DNA of 12,549 nt from positions 1 to 12,549 of the forward strand of contig CAXSDR010000106.1 in the NCBI GenBank assembly GCA_964236445.1, read 5' to 3'. Both the position numbers and the translations under genes were made by a program. The notes below the pieces were generated by a model. The model had not been told where the DNA came from. It worked only from the letters and a program-made list of their open reading frames with translations, and did no database searches. Source of the DNA: CAXSDR01 sp964236445. Its GTDB lineage: Bacteria > Actinomycetota > Actinomycetes > Motilibacterales > Motilibacteraceae. This document shows positions 1-8,123 of the stretch, in pieces (within the stretch, counting starts at the first letter, position 1; the number at the start of each line of letters is the position of its first letter).

Positions 1-3254
<3,254 letters not shown>

Positions 3255-3384
3255 GAGGGGTCCTTCCGGGGTGGAGCTCGCGGCAGTTGCCTGCGCATGC
3301 TCGATGCCCCGGGACTCGTCTGAGCGTGCTCCCAGAGGAGCACGAACGATGACGAGTGCCGGTCAGAGAGCAGCGCAAAGCGTT

Positions 3385-3414
3385 AGCATACCCCCGCAGG
3401 CATGCGACCGCCAA
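3385..3414 (-). promoter_or_regulatory. Candidate rpoB promoter (-35 TTGGCG, 18-nt spacer, -10 TATGCT)
   Basis: Read on the minus strand, TTGGCG (3409-3414) is followed after 18 nt by TATGCT (3385-3390). The -10 fits the actinobacterial TAnnnT pattern, and the spacer equals those proposed for secE and rplJ. The predicted start near 3378 would leave a leader of about 120 nt before the TTG start of rpoB. A separate rpoB promoter after rplL is known in other actinobacteria. This assignment rests on motif and position only. Confidence 0.55.
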
Positions 3415-3443
3415 CCCTTGCGACACCGGCACGGTCGTCGCGC

Positions 3444-3490
3444 GTCACCTGCGTGTCACCTGCCAGACACTTGGGTCTGAACCTGCAGGT
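3444..3490. repeat. 11-bp-period direct repeat and palindrome upstream of the rpoB promoter
   Basis: GTCACCTGC occurs at 3444-3452 and again at 3455-3463, one helical turn apart. A perfect 10-bp palindrome ACCTGCAGGT follows at 3481-3490 and shares the ACCTGC core. The group lies about 30-100 bp upstream of the proposed rpoB -35 element, where an activator could bind. No known operator was recognised. Confidence 0.4.
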
Positions 3491-3518
3491 CTTCGCCGCG
3501 AGAGCTCGTGCTCGGCTC

Positions 3519-3543
3519 GCACCGCACCGCACCGCACCGCACC
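3519..3543. repeat. Pentanucleotide tandem repeat (GCACC)x5
   Basis: Five perfect GCACC copies lie in the non-coding interval between rplL and rpoB. The period is not a multiple of three, which fits a non-coding context. A perfect five-copy run can change length by slippage. It is the only simple repeat of this kind in the interval; no function is apparent. Confidence 0.85.
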
Positions 3544-3761
3544 GGCTGAGCATCGCGCCCCGAACGAACCACGCTGAACACCTAACCGGTGCGACGAGGA
3601 TGGCGCCCGCTGCTGCAGTGCGTCAAGGCTCCCCGCGAGACCTGTGGACGAAACGGCTCCTTCTCGACCGGATCGGGCCAACGGCGTAGGTAGGCCTGAG
3701 GGCGCCGATGGCGTGTTGCCTGATTGGCCCGGCGCTGTTTCACCCTGCGGCGAAATGCCAG

Positions 3762-3793
3762 GAGCCGCCCAGGACCGAGGTCCGGGGCGGCTC
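3762..3793 (-). terminator. Strong hairpin downstream of rplL (terminator or attenuator)
   Basis: GAGCCGCCC (3762-3770) pairs perfectly with GGGCGGCTC (3785-3793). One mismatch follows, then a 4-bp inner stem GGAC/GTCC around a CGAG loop. On the transcribed minus strand only a short ATTT run follows, so this is not a classic U-tract terminator; many GC-rich actinobacterial terminators lack a long U-tract. It lies 50-81 nt after the rplL stop and probably reduces read-through into rpoB. Confidence 0.65.
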
Positions 3794-3808
3794 GTGGGCG
3801 TGCAGTGA

Positions 3809-3839
3809 GCTGGCGTAGCGCCAGCCCCGCGGGAGCGGG
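3809..3839 (-). terminator. Two small hairpins immediately after the rplL stop codon
   Basis: Just past the rplL stop, CCCGC (3826-3830) pairs with GCGGG (3835-3839) around a 4-nt loop. Adjacent to it, GCTGGCG (3809-3815) pairs with CGCCAGC (3819-3825) around a 3-nt loop. With the larger hairpin at 3762-3793 they make three stacked stems. They could be RNA processing or stability elements rather than true terminators. Confidence 0.45.
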
Positions 3840-3842
3840 TAT

Positions 3843-4226
3843 CTACTTGACGGTCACCGTGGCACCGGCGCCCTCGAGCGAGGCCTTGGCCTTCTCCGCG
3901 GCGTCCTTGGCGACCTTCTCGAGGACGGTCTTGGGTGCGCCGTCGACGAGGTCCTTGGCCTCCTTGAGGCCGAGGCTCGTGAGGGTGCGCACCTCCTTGA
4001 TGACCTGGATCTTCTTGTCGCCTGCGGCCTCGAGGATGACGTCGAACTCGTCCTGCTCCTCCACGGCCTCGGGGGCGGCGGGGGCGCCACCGACGGGGCC
4101 GACGGCGACAGGCGCGGCCGCGGTGACGCCGAAGGTGTCCTCGAACTGCTTCACGAAGTCGGAGAGCTCGATGAGCGTGAGCTCCTTGAACGCCTCGATG
4201 AGCTCGTCGTTGCTGAGCTTCGCCAT
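3843..4226 (-). CDS. rplL: 50S ribosomal protein L7/L12
   Basis: L7/L12 dimers bind L10 to form the mobile ribosomal stalk that recruits and stimulates the translational GTPases (EF-Tu, EF-G, IF2, RF3). The 127-residue protein has the full family layout: an N-terminal dimerisation helix (about 1-33, MAKLSNDELIEAFKELTL), an Ala/Gly/Pro-rich hinge (about 36-54), and the C-terminal factor-binding domain (about 57-127) with KIQVIKEVR and LGLKEAKDLVDGAPK. Start: ATG at 4226 with GGAAGGA nine bases upstream. It follows rplJ; the real spacing is about 57 nt if the assembly gap between them is collapsed. Three hairpins follow its stop codon. Confidence 0.98.
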   Translation of the reverse strand: MAKLSNDELIEAFKELTLIELSDFVKQFEDTFGVTAAAPVAVGPVGGAPAAPEAVEEQDEFDVILEAAGDKKIQVIKEVRTLTSLGLKEAKDLVDGAPKTVLEKVAKDAAEKAKASLEGAGATVTVK

Positions 4227-4270
4227 GATGGCGGGTCCTTCCTGAAAGGGGTCGTGCGGTCTATGAGCGG

Positions 4271-4325
4271 AAGAGCGGAGGGATCAGGCCTGTGCGTCGG
4301 CCTCGGGTGCGTCGGCTGCGGGTGC
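4271..4325. repeat. Left copy of the exact 55-bp duplication bounding the N gap (duplicated rplJ 3' end)
   Basis: This 55-bp stretch is identical base for base to 4426-4480 on the other side of the gap. It contains a second copy of the rplJ stop codon (TGA at 4284-4286, minus strand) and its last 13 codons (APAADAPEADAQA). It is best read as the unmerged end of one contig, not as a second gene fragment. Confidence 0.9.
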
Positions 4326-4425
4326 NNNNNNNNNNNNNNNNNNNNNNNNNNNNNNNNNNNNNNNNNNNNNNNNNNNNNNNNNNNNNNNNNNNNNNNNNNN
4401 NNNNNNNNNNNNNNNNNNNNNNNNN
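4326..4425. other. Assembly gap of exactly 100 N
   Basis: One hundred N separate two contig ends that share 55 identical bases (4271-4325 and 4426-4480). A round 100 is the usual placeholder for a gap of unknown size. The shared ends mean the true gap is probably zero or negative: collapsing the N and one repeat copy restores a normal rplJ-rplL junction. Open frames that read through the N are meaningless. Confidence 0.95.
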
Positions 4426-4480
4426 AAGAGCGGAGGGATCAGGCCTGTGCGTCGGCCTCGGGTGCGTCGGCTGCGGGTGC
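4426..4480. repeat. Right copy of the exact 55-bp duplication (true rplJ 3' end)
   Basis: Identical to 4271-4325. This copy is continuous with the intact rplJ reading frame and so represents the real locus. Fifty-five bases equals a k-mer size commonly used by short-read assemblers, which fits a contig-end overlap that was never merged. Confidence 0.9.
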
Positions 4481-5041
4481 GTCGGCTGCGGGTGCCGCCG
4501 CGACAGCGTCGGCCACGGCCGGCTCGTCGGTCTCACGCTGCAGGCGGAGCGCTTCGAACGTACGGGCGGCCTGCGACAGCGGCGCCTGGAACAGCGCAGC
4601 AGCCTGCGAGAGCGCGGAAGTGACCGCACCGGCGAACTTCGCCAGCAACACCTCGCGGGACTCGAGGTCCGCCAGCTTGCGGATCTCGTCGGCCGTGAGC
4701 GGCTTGCCGTCGAGCACGCCGCCCTTGATGACGAGCAGCGGGTTGGCACGAGCGAAGTCGCGCAGCCCGCGGGCCGCCTCGACGACGTCGCCCTTGACGA
4801 AGGCGATGGCGGAAGGACCGACGAGCAGGTCGTCGAGACCCTGGACCCCGGCGTCACGCGCCGCGATCTTGGTCAGGGTGTTCTTCACCACCGCGTAGGT
4901 GGTCGTCTCACCGAGCGTACGGCGCAGCGTCTTGAGCTGGCCGACGGTGAGGCCGCGGTACTCGGTGAGCACGGCGGCACCGGAGTCCTGGAACTCGCGG
5001 GTGAGCTCGGCGACAGCAGTCGCCTTCTCGGGCTTCACCAT
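4439..5041 (-). CDS. rplJ: 50S ribosomal protein L10
   Basis: L10 anchors L12 dimers to the 23S rRNA stalk base next to L11 and, in studied bacteria, represses its own operon by binding the mRNA leader. The protein is 200 residues. The globular rRNA-binding domain covers about 1-135 (AVAELTREFQDSGAAVLTEY, GLTVGQLKTLRR, VVKNTLTKIA, ANPLLVIKGG). The L12-binding helix follows (about 135-170). The tail (about 171-200) is an acidic Ala/Pro/Asp stretch built from 15-bp repeats, making this L10 longer than the common ~165-175 residues. The ATG at 5041 is chosen because AAAGGAG ends four bases upstream; an in-frame extension to 5179 would run into leader RNA. The upstream leader and attenuator suggest autogenous control. 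The 3' end is duplicated across an N gap. Confidence 0.97.
   Translation of the reverse strand: MVKPEKATAVAELTREFQDSGAAVLTEYRGLTVGQLKTLRRTLGETTTYAVVKNTLTKIAARDAGVQGLDDLLVGPSAIAFVKGDVVEAARGLRDFARANPLLVIKGGVLDGKPLTADEIRKLADLESREVLLAKFAGAVTSALSQAAALFQAPLSQAARTFEALRLQRETDEPAVADAVAAAPAADAPAADAPEADAQA
4446..4495 (-). repeat. 15-bp tandem repeat encoding an Ala/Asp/Pro tail in rplJ
   Basis: GGTGCGTCGGCTGCG occurs twice in tandem (4461-4475, 4476-4490), with a diverged unit before it (4446-4460) and a partial unit after (4491-4495). Each unit encodes five residues of the APAAD/APEAD type at the L10 C-terminus. The repeat lies where the contig broke, so the true copy number may differ from what is shown. 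Confidence 0.8.
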
Positions 5042-5119
5042 GGGTCTCCTTTCGGGCCGGCGTGCCAGGGCCTCGTCAGGAGTCGTCGCGAGACGGCGAA
5101 ACCGCTCCGAAAACGACAG

Positions 5120-5147
5120 ACGCCCCGGCGCAGGGCGCTCGGGGCGT
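5120..5147 (-). terminator. Intrinsic-terminator-like hairpin in the rplJ leader (attenuator)
   Basis: On the minus strand ACGCCCCG pairs with CGGGGCGT (8 bp); after one unpaired A, GCGC pairs with GCGC around a 3-nt loop. The stem is followed by CTGTCGTTTT, giving a short U-run at 5113-5110. It lies downstream of the L10-leader core and about 70 nt before the rplJ start. This position fits transcription attenuation, as known for the Bacillus L10 leader. It is the only U-followed strong hairpin I found in the window. Confidence 0.6.
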
Positions 5148-5174
5148 GGGGCGCGGAGAACCCAGCGAGCTGGG

Positions 5175-5276
5175 AACATCCGCGGATCTCACTTCCGCAC
5201 GCCTACGTGGGTCGCCCGCTGACGCGGACCTTCGGCTACACGAGGGATCTCGCGGAGCTACCGACGGTCTGTGGCT
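5175..5276 (-). ncRNA. L10 leader (autoregulatory cis RNA of the rplJL transcript)
   Basis: On the minus strand this region shows the hallmarks of the ribosomal L10 leader: CAGACCGTCGGT near the 5' end, GCCGAAGGTCC in the middle, and a downstream segment with CCCACGTAGGCGTGCGG. In this RNA family L10 (with L12) binds a kink-turn-containing structure and represses expression. The candidate promoter at 5283-5312 would start transcription almost exactly at its first base. A small hairpin CCCAG-CTCG-CTGGG (5161-5174) and then the attenuator follow. The assignment comes from recognised sequence blocks and position; the 3' boundary is approximate. Confidence 0.7.
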
Positions 5277-5282
5277 GAGGAC

Positions 5283-5312
5283 AGGGTACGCACCGAGCGG
5301 CCCAGAAGTCGA
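5283..5312 (-). promoter_or_regulatory. Candidate rplJ promoter (-35 TCGACT, 18-nt spacer, -10 TACCCT)
   Basis: On the minus strand GTTCGACT (-35 TCGACT at 5307-5312) is followed after 18 nt by TACCCT (5283-5288), a TAnnnT -10 box. The predicted start near 5276 coincides with the beginning of the L10 leader. The secE promoter candidate has the same GTTCGACT block, the same spacer and TACACT. Two independent clues, leader position and the matching twin, support it. Confidence 0.6.
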
Positions 5313-5381
5313 ACCGGGCCTGAGAGCAGCCCTGGCGAGCGGCTGAGCCGCGTCGGTGCGTCGAGCAGGGGTGTGTTGCAG

Positions 5382-6101
5382 CTAGGAGGCTGCGACCTCT
5401 TCTTCGAGCAGAGCACGGGTGCGCGTCGGGTCGATGTGGATTCCGGGGCCCATCGTGGTGGCCATGGTGGTCGAGCGGATGTAGCGGCCCTTCGACGCGG
5501 ACGGCTTGAGGCGGGTGATCTCCTCGAGCGCCGCGGCATAGTTCTCGACCAGCGACGTGTCGTCGAAGCTGACCTTGCCGATGATGAAGTGCAGGTTGGC
5601 GTGCCGGTCGACCCGGAACTCGATCTTGCCGCCCTTGATCTCGGTCACGGCCTTGGCGACGTCGTTGGTCACGGTGCCGGTCTTCGGGTTGGGCATCAGG
5701 CCACGCGGCCCGAGGACCCGGCCGAGCCGGCCGACCTTGCCCATCAGGTCGGGGGTGGCCACGACGGCGTCGAAGTCGAGGCGGCCCTTGGCGACCTCGT
5801 CGATGAGCTCGTCGGCGCCGACGATGTCGGCGCCTGCAGCAATGGCCGCCTCGGCGCGGTCCCCGGTGGCGAACACCAGAACCCGCGCCGTCTTGCCCGT
5901 GCCGTGAGGCAGGTTGACCGTGCCGCGGACCATCTGGTCGGCTTTGCGAGGGTCGACCCCGAGGCGCATGGCGACCTCGACGGTGGCGTCGTACTTCACA
6001 TTGCTCGTGGTCCGGGCCAGACGAACCGCTTCGAGCGGGGCGTAGAGCTTGTCGGCGTCGATCTTCTCGGCGGCCGCGCGGTAGGTCTTGCTGCGCTTCA
6101 T
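5382..6101 (-). CDS. rplA: 50S ribosomal protein L1
   Basis: L1 forms the second ribosomal stalk, which moves with deacylated tRNA at the E site; in many bacteria it also represses the L11-L1 transcript. The protein is 239 residues, normal for the family (about 230-240). Visible features are the start MKRSKTYRAAAEKID, the flexible second domain with LVFATGDRAEAAIAAGADIVG, and the conserved L1 signature region VLGPRGLMPNPKTGTV. Start: ATG at 6101 with GAGGAG seven bases upstream; the frame stays open to 6170, but that extension carries no family sequence. It follows rplK by 113 nt containing a possible folded RNA. Stop TAG at 5382-5384. Confidence 0.98.
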   Translation of the reverse strand: MKRSKTYRAAAEKIDADKLYAPLEAVRLARTTSNVKYDATVEVAMRLGVDPRKADQMVRGTVNLPHGTGKTARVLVFATGDRAEAAIAAGADIVGADELIDEVAKGRLDFDAVVATPDLMGKVGRLGRVLGPRGLMPNPKTGTVTNDVAKAVTEIKGGKIEFRVDRHANLHFIIGKVSFDDTSLVENYAAALEEITRLKPSASKGRYIRSTTMATTMGPGIHIDPTRTRALLEEEVAAS

Positions 6102-6122
6102 GGCGCTGCTCCTCGGGATGGC

Positions 6123-6168
6123 GGGAGTCGTGGTCCTCACGGACAGGCACGGGTGTGCCTGCCCTCCC
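6123..6168 (-). promoter_or_regulatory. Possible folded RNA in the rplK-rplA spacer
   Basis: CAGGCAC (6144-6150) and GTGCCTG (6155-6161) form a perfect 7-bp stem around a 4-nt loop. GGGAG (6123-6127) and CTCCC (6164-6168) could close it from outside, just upstream of the rplA ribosome-binding site. It may be a translational control or L1-binding element. No U-run follows, so a terminator is unlikely. Similarity to known L1 mRNA sites was not established. Confidence 0.35.
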
Positions 6169-6214
6169 ACGGGTCGTGCGGTGAATCGTTGCGGGCTGGT
6201 GCAGCCGGGGGGGC

Positions 6215-6646
6215 TCAGCCCTCGACGGTGATGCCCATCTGGCGCGCGGTGCCGGCGATGATCTTCTCGGCCGCGTCGATGTCGTTCGCGTTGAGGTCGG
6301 GCAGCTTGGTCTGCGCGATCTCCCGCACCTGGTCACGCGTCAGCGTCGCGACCTTGGTCTTGTGCGGCTCGGAGGAGCCCTTCTCGATCCCTGCCGCGGC
6401 GAGGATGAGTCGAGCGGCCGGCGGCGTCTTGGTGATGAAGGTGAAGGAACGGTCTTCGTAGACCGAGATCTCCACCGGCACCACCTGGCCACGCTGGGAC
6501 TCCGTCGCAGCGTTGTACTGCTTGACGAACTCCATGATATTGACGCCGTGCTGACCCAGCGCAGGGCCGACGGGCGGTGCGGGGGTGGCCGCACCGGCCT
6601 TGATCTGCAGCTTGATGATCGCTGAGAGCTTCTTCTTGGGAGGCAT
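6215..6646 (-). CDS. rplK: 50S ribosomal protein L11
   Basis: L11 sits at the GTPase-associated centre of 23S rRNA at the base of the L12 stalk; it is needed for stringent-factor activation and forms the thiopeptide-binding site. The 143-residue protein is full length. The N-terminal domain carries QIKAGAATPAPPVGPALGQHGVNIMEFVKQYN, including the prolines where thiostrepton-resistance changes map (wild-type here). The C-terminal rRNA-binding domain includes KTPPAARLILAAAG and ends IIAGTARQMGITVEG. Start: ATG at 6646 with AGAAGGA seven bases upstream. It lies only 12 nt after the nusG stop, so the two are co-transcribed; its ribosome-binding site overlaps the nusG stop region. Confidence 0.98.
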   Translation of the reverse strand: MPPKKKLSAIIKLQIKAGAATPAPPVGPALGQHGVNIMEFVKQYNAATESQRGQVVPVEISVYEDRSFTFITKTPPAARLILAAAGIEKGSSEPHKTKVATLTRDQVREIAQTKLPDLNANDIDAAEKIIAGTARQMGITVEG

Positions 6647-6658
6647 GCTGGTGTCCTT

Positions 6659-7522
6659 CTAGATTTTCTGTACCTGGTTGAACGAGAGCTCGACCGGGGT
6701 TTCCCGACCGAAGATCGACACCAGGACCTTGAGCTTCTGGGCGTCTGGGTTGATCTCGTTGATGGAGGCCGGGAGGGTCGCGAAAGGACCGTCCATGACC
6801 GTGACGGACTCGCCGATCTCGAAATCGACGACCTTGACCTCGGCTGCTGCCGCTGCACCCTTCTTCTCCTGCTTGGGTGCCAGCATCGGCAGCACCTCGG
6901 CGAAGGACAGTGGTGACGGGCGGTGGGTGTGCCCCACGAAACCGGTGACTCCGGGAGTGTTGCGTACGACGCCCCAGGACTCGTCGGTCAGCTCCATGCG
7001 CACCAGCACGTAGCCGGGGAACTTGTTGCGCTTGACGAGCTTGCGCTGACCGTTCTTGATTTCGGTGACCTCTTCTTGAGGCACCTCGATCTGATAGACG
7101 TCATCGACGCTGAGCGAGACGATGCGCTGCTCGAGATTGGATTTCACTCTGTTCTCGTAGCCGGCGTAGGAATGCACGACATACCAGTCACCGGCCGCGG
7201 TGCGAAGGTCAGCGGCGAACTGCTCGTATTCGTCGAGTTCAGGGGTCTCGTCCTCGGTGGACTGGTCTTCGGCAGCGCCGGCGAGCTCGTCGTTGGTGGC
7301 ACTCGGGACGGCATCGCCGTCCACATAGCCCGCGCTCAGGTCGTCGTTGCCACCGAGGGGGTCGGCACCGAGGCCGGCGTCAGCGGCGTCGAGCGACGTG
7401 GGGTCGATCCCCACCGGGCCGTGCGCATCGTCAGACGCCGCCTCGGCGGCCGCCGCCTCGCCGCTCTCACTGAGCAGCTCGTCGGGGTCGACGGCTGAGG
7501 GCGCGTCGGGCGTGTCGGTCAC
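6659..7522 (-). CDS. nusG: Transcription termination/antitermination protein NusG
   Basis: NusG binds RNA polymerase across the cleft through its NGN domain and links it to Rho or the ribosome through its KOW domain. The 287-residue protein has an acidic, Ala-rich extension (about 1-105), typical of actinobacterial NusG and absent from E. coli (181 residues). The NGN domain runs from about 112 (DWYVVHSYAGYENRVKSNLEQRI) with KFPGYVLVRMELTDESW and NTPGVTGFVG. An Ala/Lys linker (about 216-228) leads to the KOW domain (about 236-287) with VTVMDGPFATLPASI and LKVLVSIFGRETPVELSF. Start: GTG at 7522 with GAGGAC seven bases upstream. It lies between secE and rplK, the conserved bacterial order. Confidence 0.97.
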   Translation of the reverse strand: MTDTPDAPSAVDPDELLSESGEAAAAEAASDDAHGPVGIDPTSLDAADAGLGADPLGGNDDLSAGYVDGDAVPSATNDELAGAAEDQSTEDETPELDEYEQFAADLRTAAGDWYVVHSYAGYENRVKSNLEQRIVSLSVDDVYQIEVPQEEVTEIKNGQRKLVKRNKFPGYVLVRMELTDESWGVVRNTPGVTGFVGHTHRPSPLSFAEVLPMLAPKQEKKGAAAAAEVKVVDFEIGESVTVMDGPFATLPASINEINPDAQKLKVLVSIFGRETPVELSFNQVQKI

Positions 7523-7603
7523 AGCGGAAGTCCTCGCTCAGGTCGGGTGCAGATGCAGGTGGCGCTGGTAGTGCTGTGTCGCGGTGAGGCCGTTGCGGCT
7601 GGG

Positions 7604-7852
7604 TCAGCCGAACGCCCAGAAGACCAGCTTGCCGAACAGCAGGTCGAGACCGGCGACGATCGCGATGATCACGAGCACGAACACGATCACGACGGTGGTG
7701 TAGGTGACCAGCTCGTTGCGGCTCGGCCAGATGACCTTGCGCAGCTCTGCCAGCACCTGACGGTAGAACGTGCTCAGCCGGGCCGGAAGCTTGCGTCGCT
7801 CCGGCGCGGGGCGTCGCTCGGCCGGCGCAGTGGTACCCGACAGCTCGGTCAC
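7604..7852 (-). CDS. secE: Preprotein translocase subunit SecE
   Basis: SecE clamps SecY in the inner-membrane SecYEG channel. The 82-residue protein has a basic, proline-rich N-terminus (about 1-28), the conserved amphipathic segment ELRKVIWPSRNELVTYT (36-52), and a single transmembrane helix (about 53-78, VVIVFVLVIIAIVAGLDLLF). This is the one-helix form usual in Gram-positives. The second GTG (7852) is chosen because AAGGAG lies eight bases upstream; the in-frame GTG at 7858 is only two bases from that site, and the longer open frame to 7930 shows no SecE features. It heads the ribosomal-protein cluster, with a promoter candidate about 100 nt upstream. Confidence 0.93.
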   Translation of the reverse strand: MTELSGTTAPAERRPAPERRKLPARLSTFYRQVLAELRKVIWPSRNELVTYTTVVIVFVLVIIAIVAGLDLLFGKLVFWAFG

Positions 7853-7957
7853 AGGCACGGCTCCTTGTCGATGGAGTGGGTCGATCGGATCGGCGATGGG
7901 CACGCGGCACACCCGAACATGAACAGGCAAGAAGCACAGCCACGGTGCCGACGGGCC

Positions 7958-7987
7958 AGTGTACGGCGTACGGAGGGGCCCAGTCGA
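7958..7987 (-). promoter_or_regulatory. Candidate secE operon promoter (-35 TCGACT, 18-nt spacer, -10 TACACT)
   Basis: On the minus strand GTTCGACT (-35 TCGACT at 7982-7987) precedes TACACT (7958-7963) by 18 nt. The predicted start near 7951 gives a leader of about 100 nt before secE. The element matches the rplJ promoter candidate block for block, which argues against chance. Confidence 0.58.
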
Positions 7988-7991
7988 ACTC

Positions 7992-8017
7992 GGCCGTTCT
8001 GGGCCGTTCTGGGCCGT
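7992..8017. repeat. 10-bp tandem repeat GGGCCGTTCT (about 2.6 copies)
   Basis: GGCCGTTCT, GGGCCGTTCT and GGGCCGT run in tandem with a 10-bp period, immediately upstream of the proposed secE -35 element. One helical turn per unit would put each copy on the same DNA face. No known binding site was recognised. Confidence 0.5.
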
Positions 8018-8034
8018 GCCTCACCGACTCGGAC

Positions 8035-8051
8035 CACTCCGGGCCGGAGTG
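8035..8051. promoter_or_regulatory. 17-bp perfect dyad (CACTCCGG-G-CCGGAGTG), possible operator
   Basis: Two 8-bp arms are perfectly inverted around one central base, in the divergent region between secE and the aminotransferase gene. It lies about 50 bp upstream of the secE -35 candidate and about 75 bp before the aminotransferase start. The geometry suits a dimeric regulator; as RNA it would form a short stem with no U-run after it on either strand. Confidence 0.4.
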
Positions 8052-8123
8052 ACGACCAGGCTTTTGACCCTAGCGAAACCCTGCGGTGCACGCGGCTCCG
8101 ACAAATCTGCAAAAATGGTGGTC

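Larger units (their letters stand above)
3255..3842. other. Long gene-free interval between rplL and rpoB
   Basis: These 588 bases hold no convincing gene; short open frames here lack a ribosome-binding site or recognisable protein sequence. Reading in the direction of transcription, the interval contains three hairpins after the rplL stop (3839 down to 3762), a stretch of about 220 nt with nothing recognised (roughly 3761 to 3544), the GCACC repeat, the ACCTGC repeat group, a candidate promoter, and a leader of about 120 nt ending at the rpoB ribosome-binding site. The arrangement looks like a regulatory junction that uncouples rpoB from the ribosomal-protein transcript. Confidence 0.7.
5042..5381. 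other. rplA-rplJ intergenic region (leader region)
   Basis: These 340 bases contain no gene. In transcript order they hold a weak hairpin GCGGC-TCA-GCCGC after rplA (5339-5351, no U-run), the rplJ promoter candidate (5283-5312), the L10 leader, the attenuator hairpin (5120-5147), and the rplJ ribosome-binding site. Confidence 0.75.

Noticed and set aside
3597..3626. Second rpoB promoter on the minus strand (TTGACG, 18 nt, CATCCT)
   Set aside because: The -35 is good, but the -10 CATCCT lacks the leading T of TAnnnT; it is weaker than the candidate at 3385-3414.
4284..4325. A second rplJ fragment or gene-duplication remnant next to rplL
   Set aside because: The match to 4439-4480 is exact and ends at the N run, so an unmerged contig overlap explains it better than a biological duplication.
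5042..5179. N-terminally extended L10 starting at 5179
   Set aside because: The extension is the leader and attenuator RNA read as protein. The ATG at 5041 has a strong ribosome-binding site and the canonical L10 N-terminus.
4254..5278. Open frames running through the N block
   Set aside because: They read 34 unknown codons across an assembly gap and are opposite rplJ; they cannot be real.
5271..6461. 396-codon plus-strand open frame
   Set aside because: It is antisense to rplA and part of rplK, both clearly recognised on the minus strand.
8064..8069. TTGACC as -35 of the aminotransferase promoter
   Set aside because: No TAnnnT box occurs 16-19 nt downstream. On the other strand the same bases read as a -10-like TAGGGT, also without a matching -35.
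7853..8123. tRNA-Trp upstream of secE, as in other actinobacteria
   Set aside because: No T-loop (GTTCGA-type arm with flanking stem), CCA anticodon loop or cloverleaf could be found.
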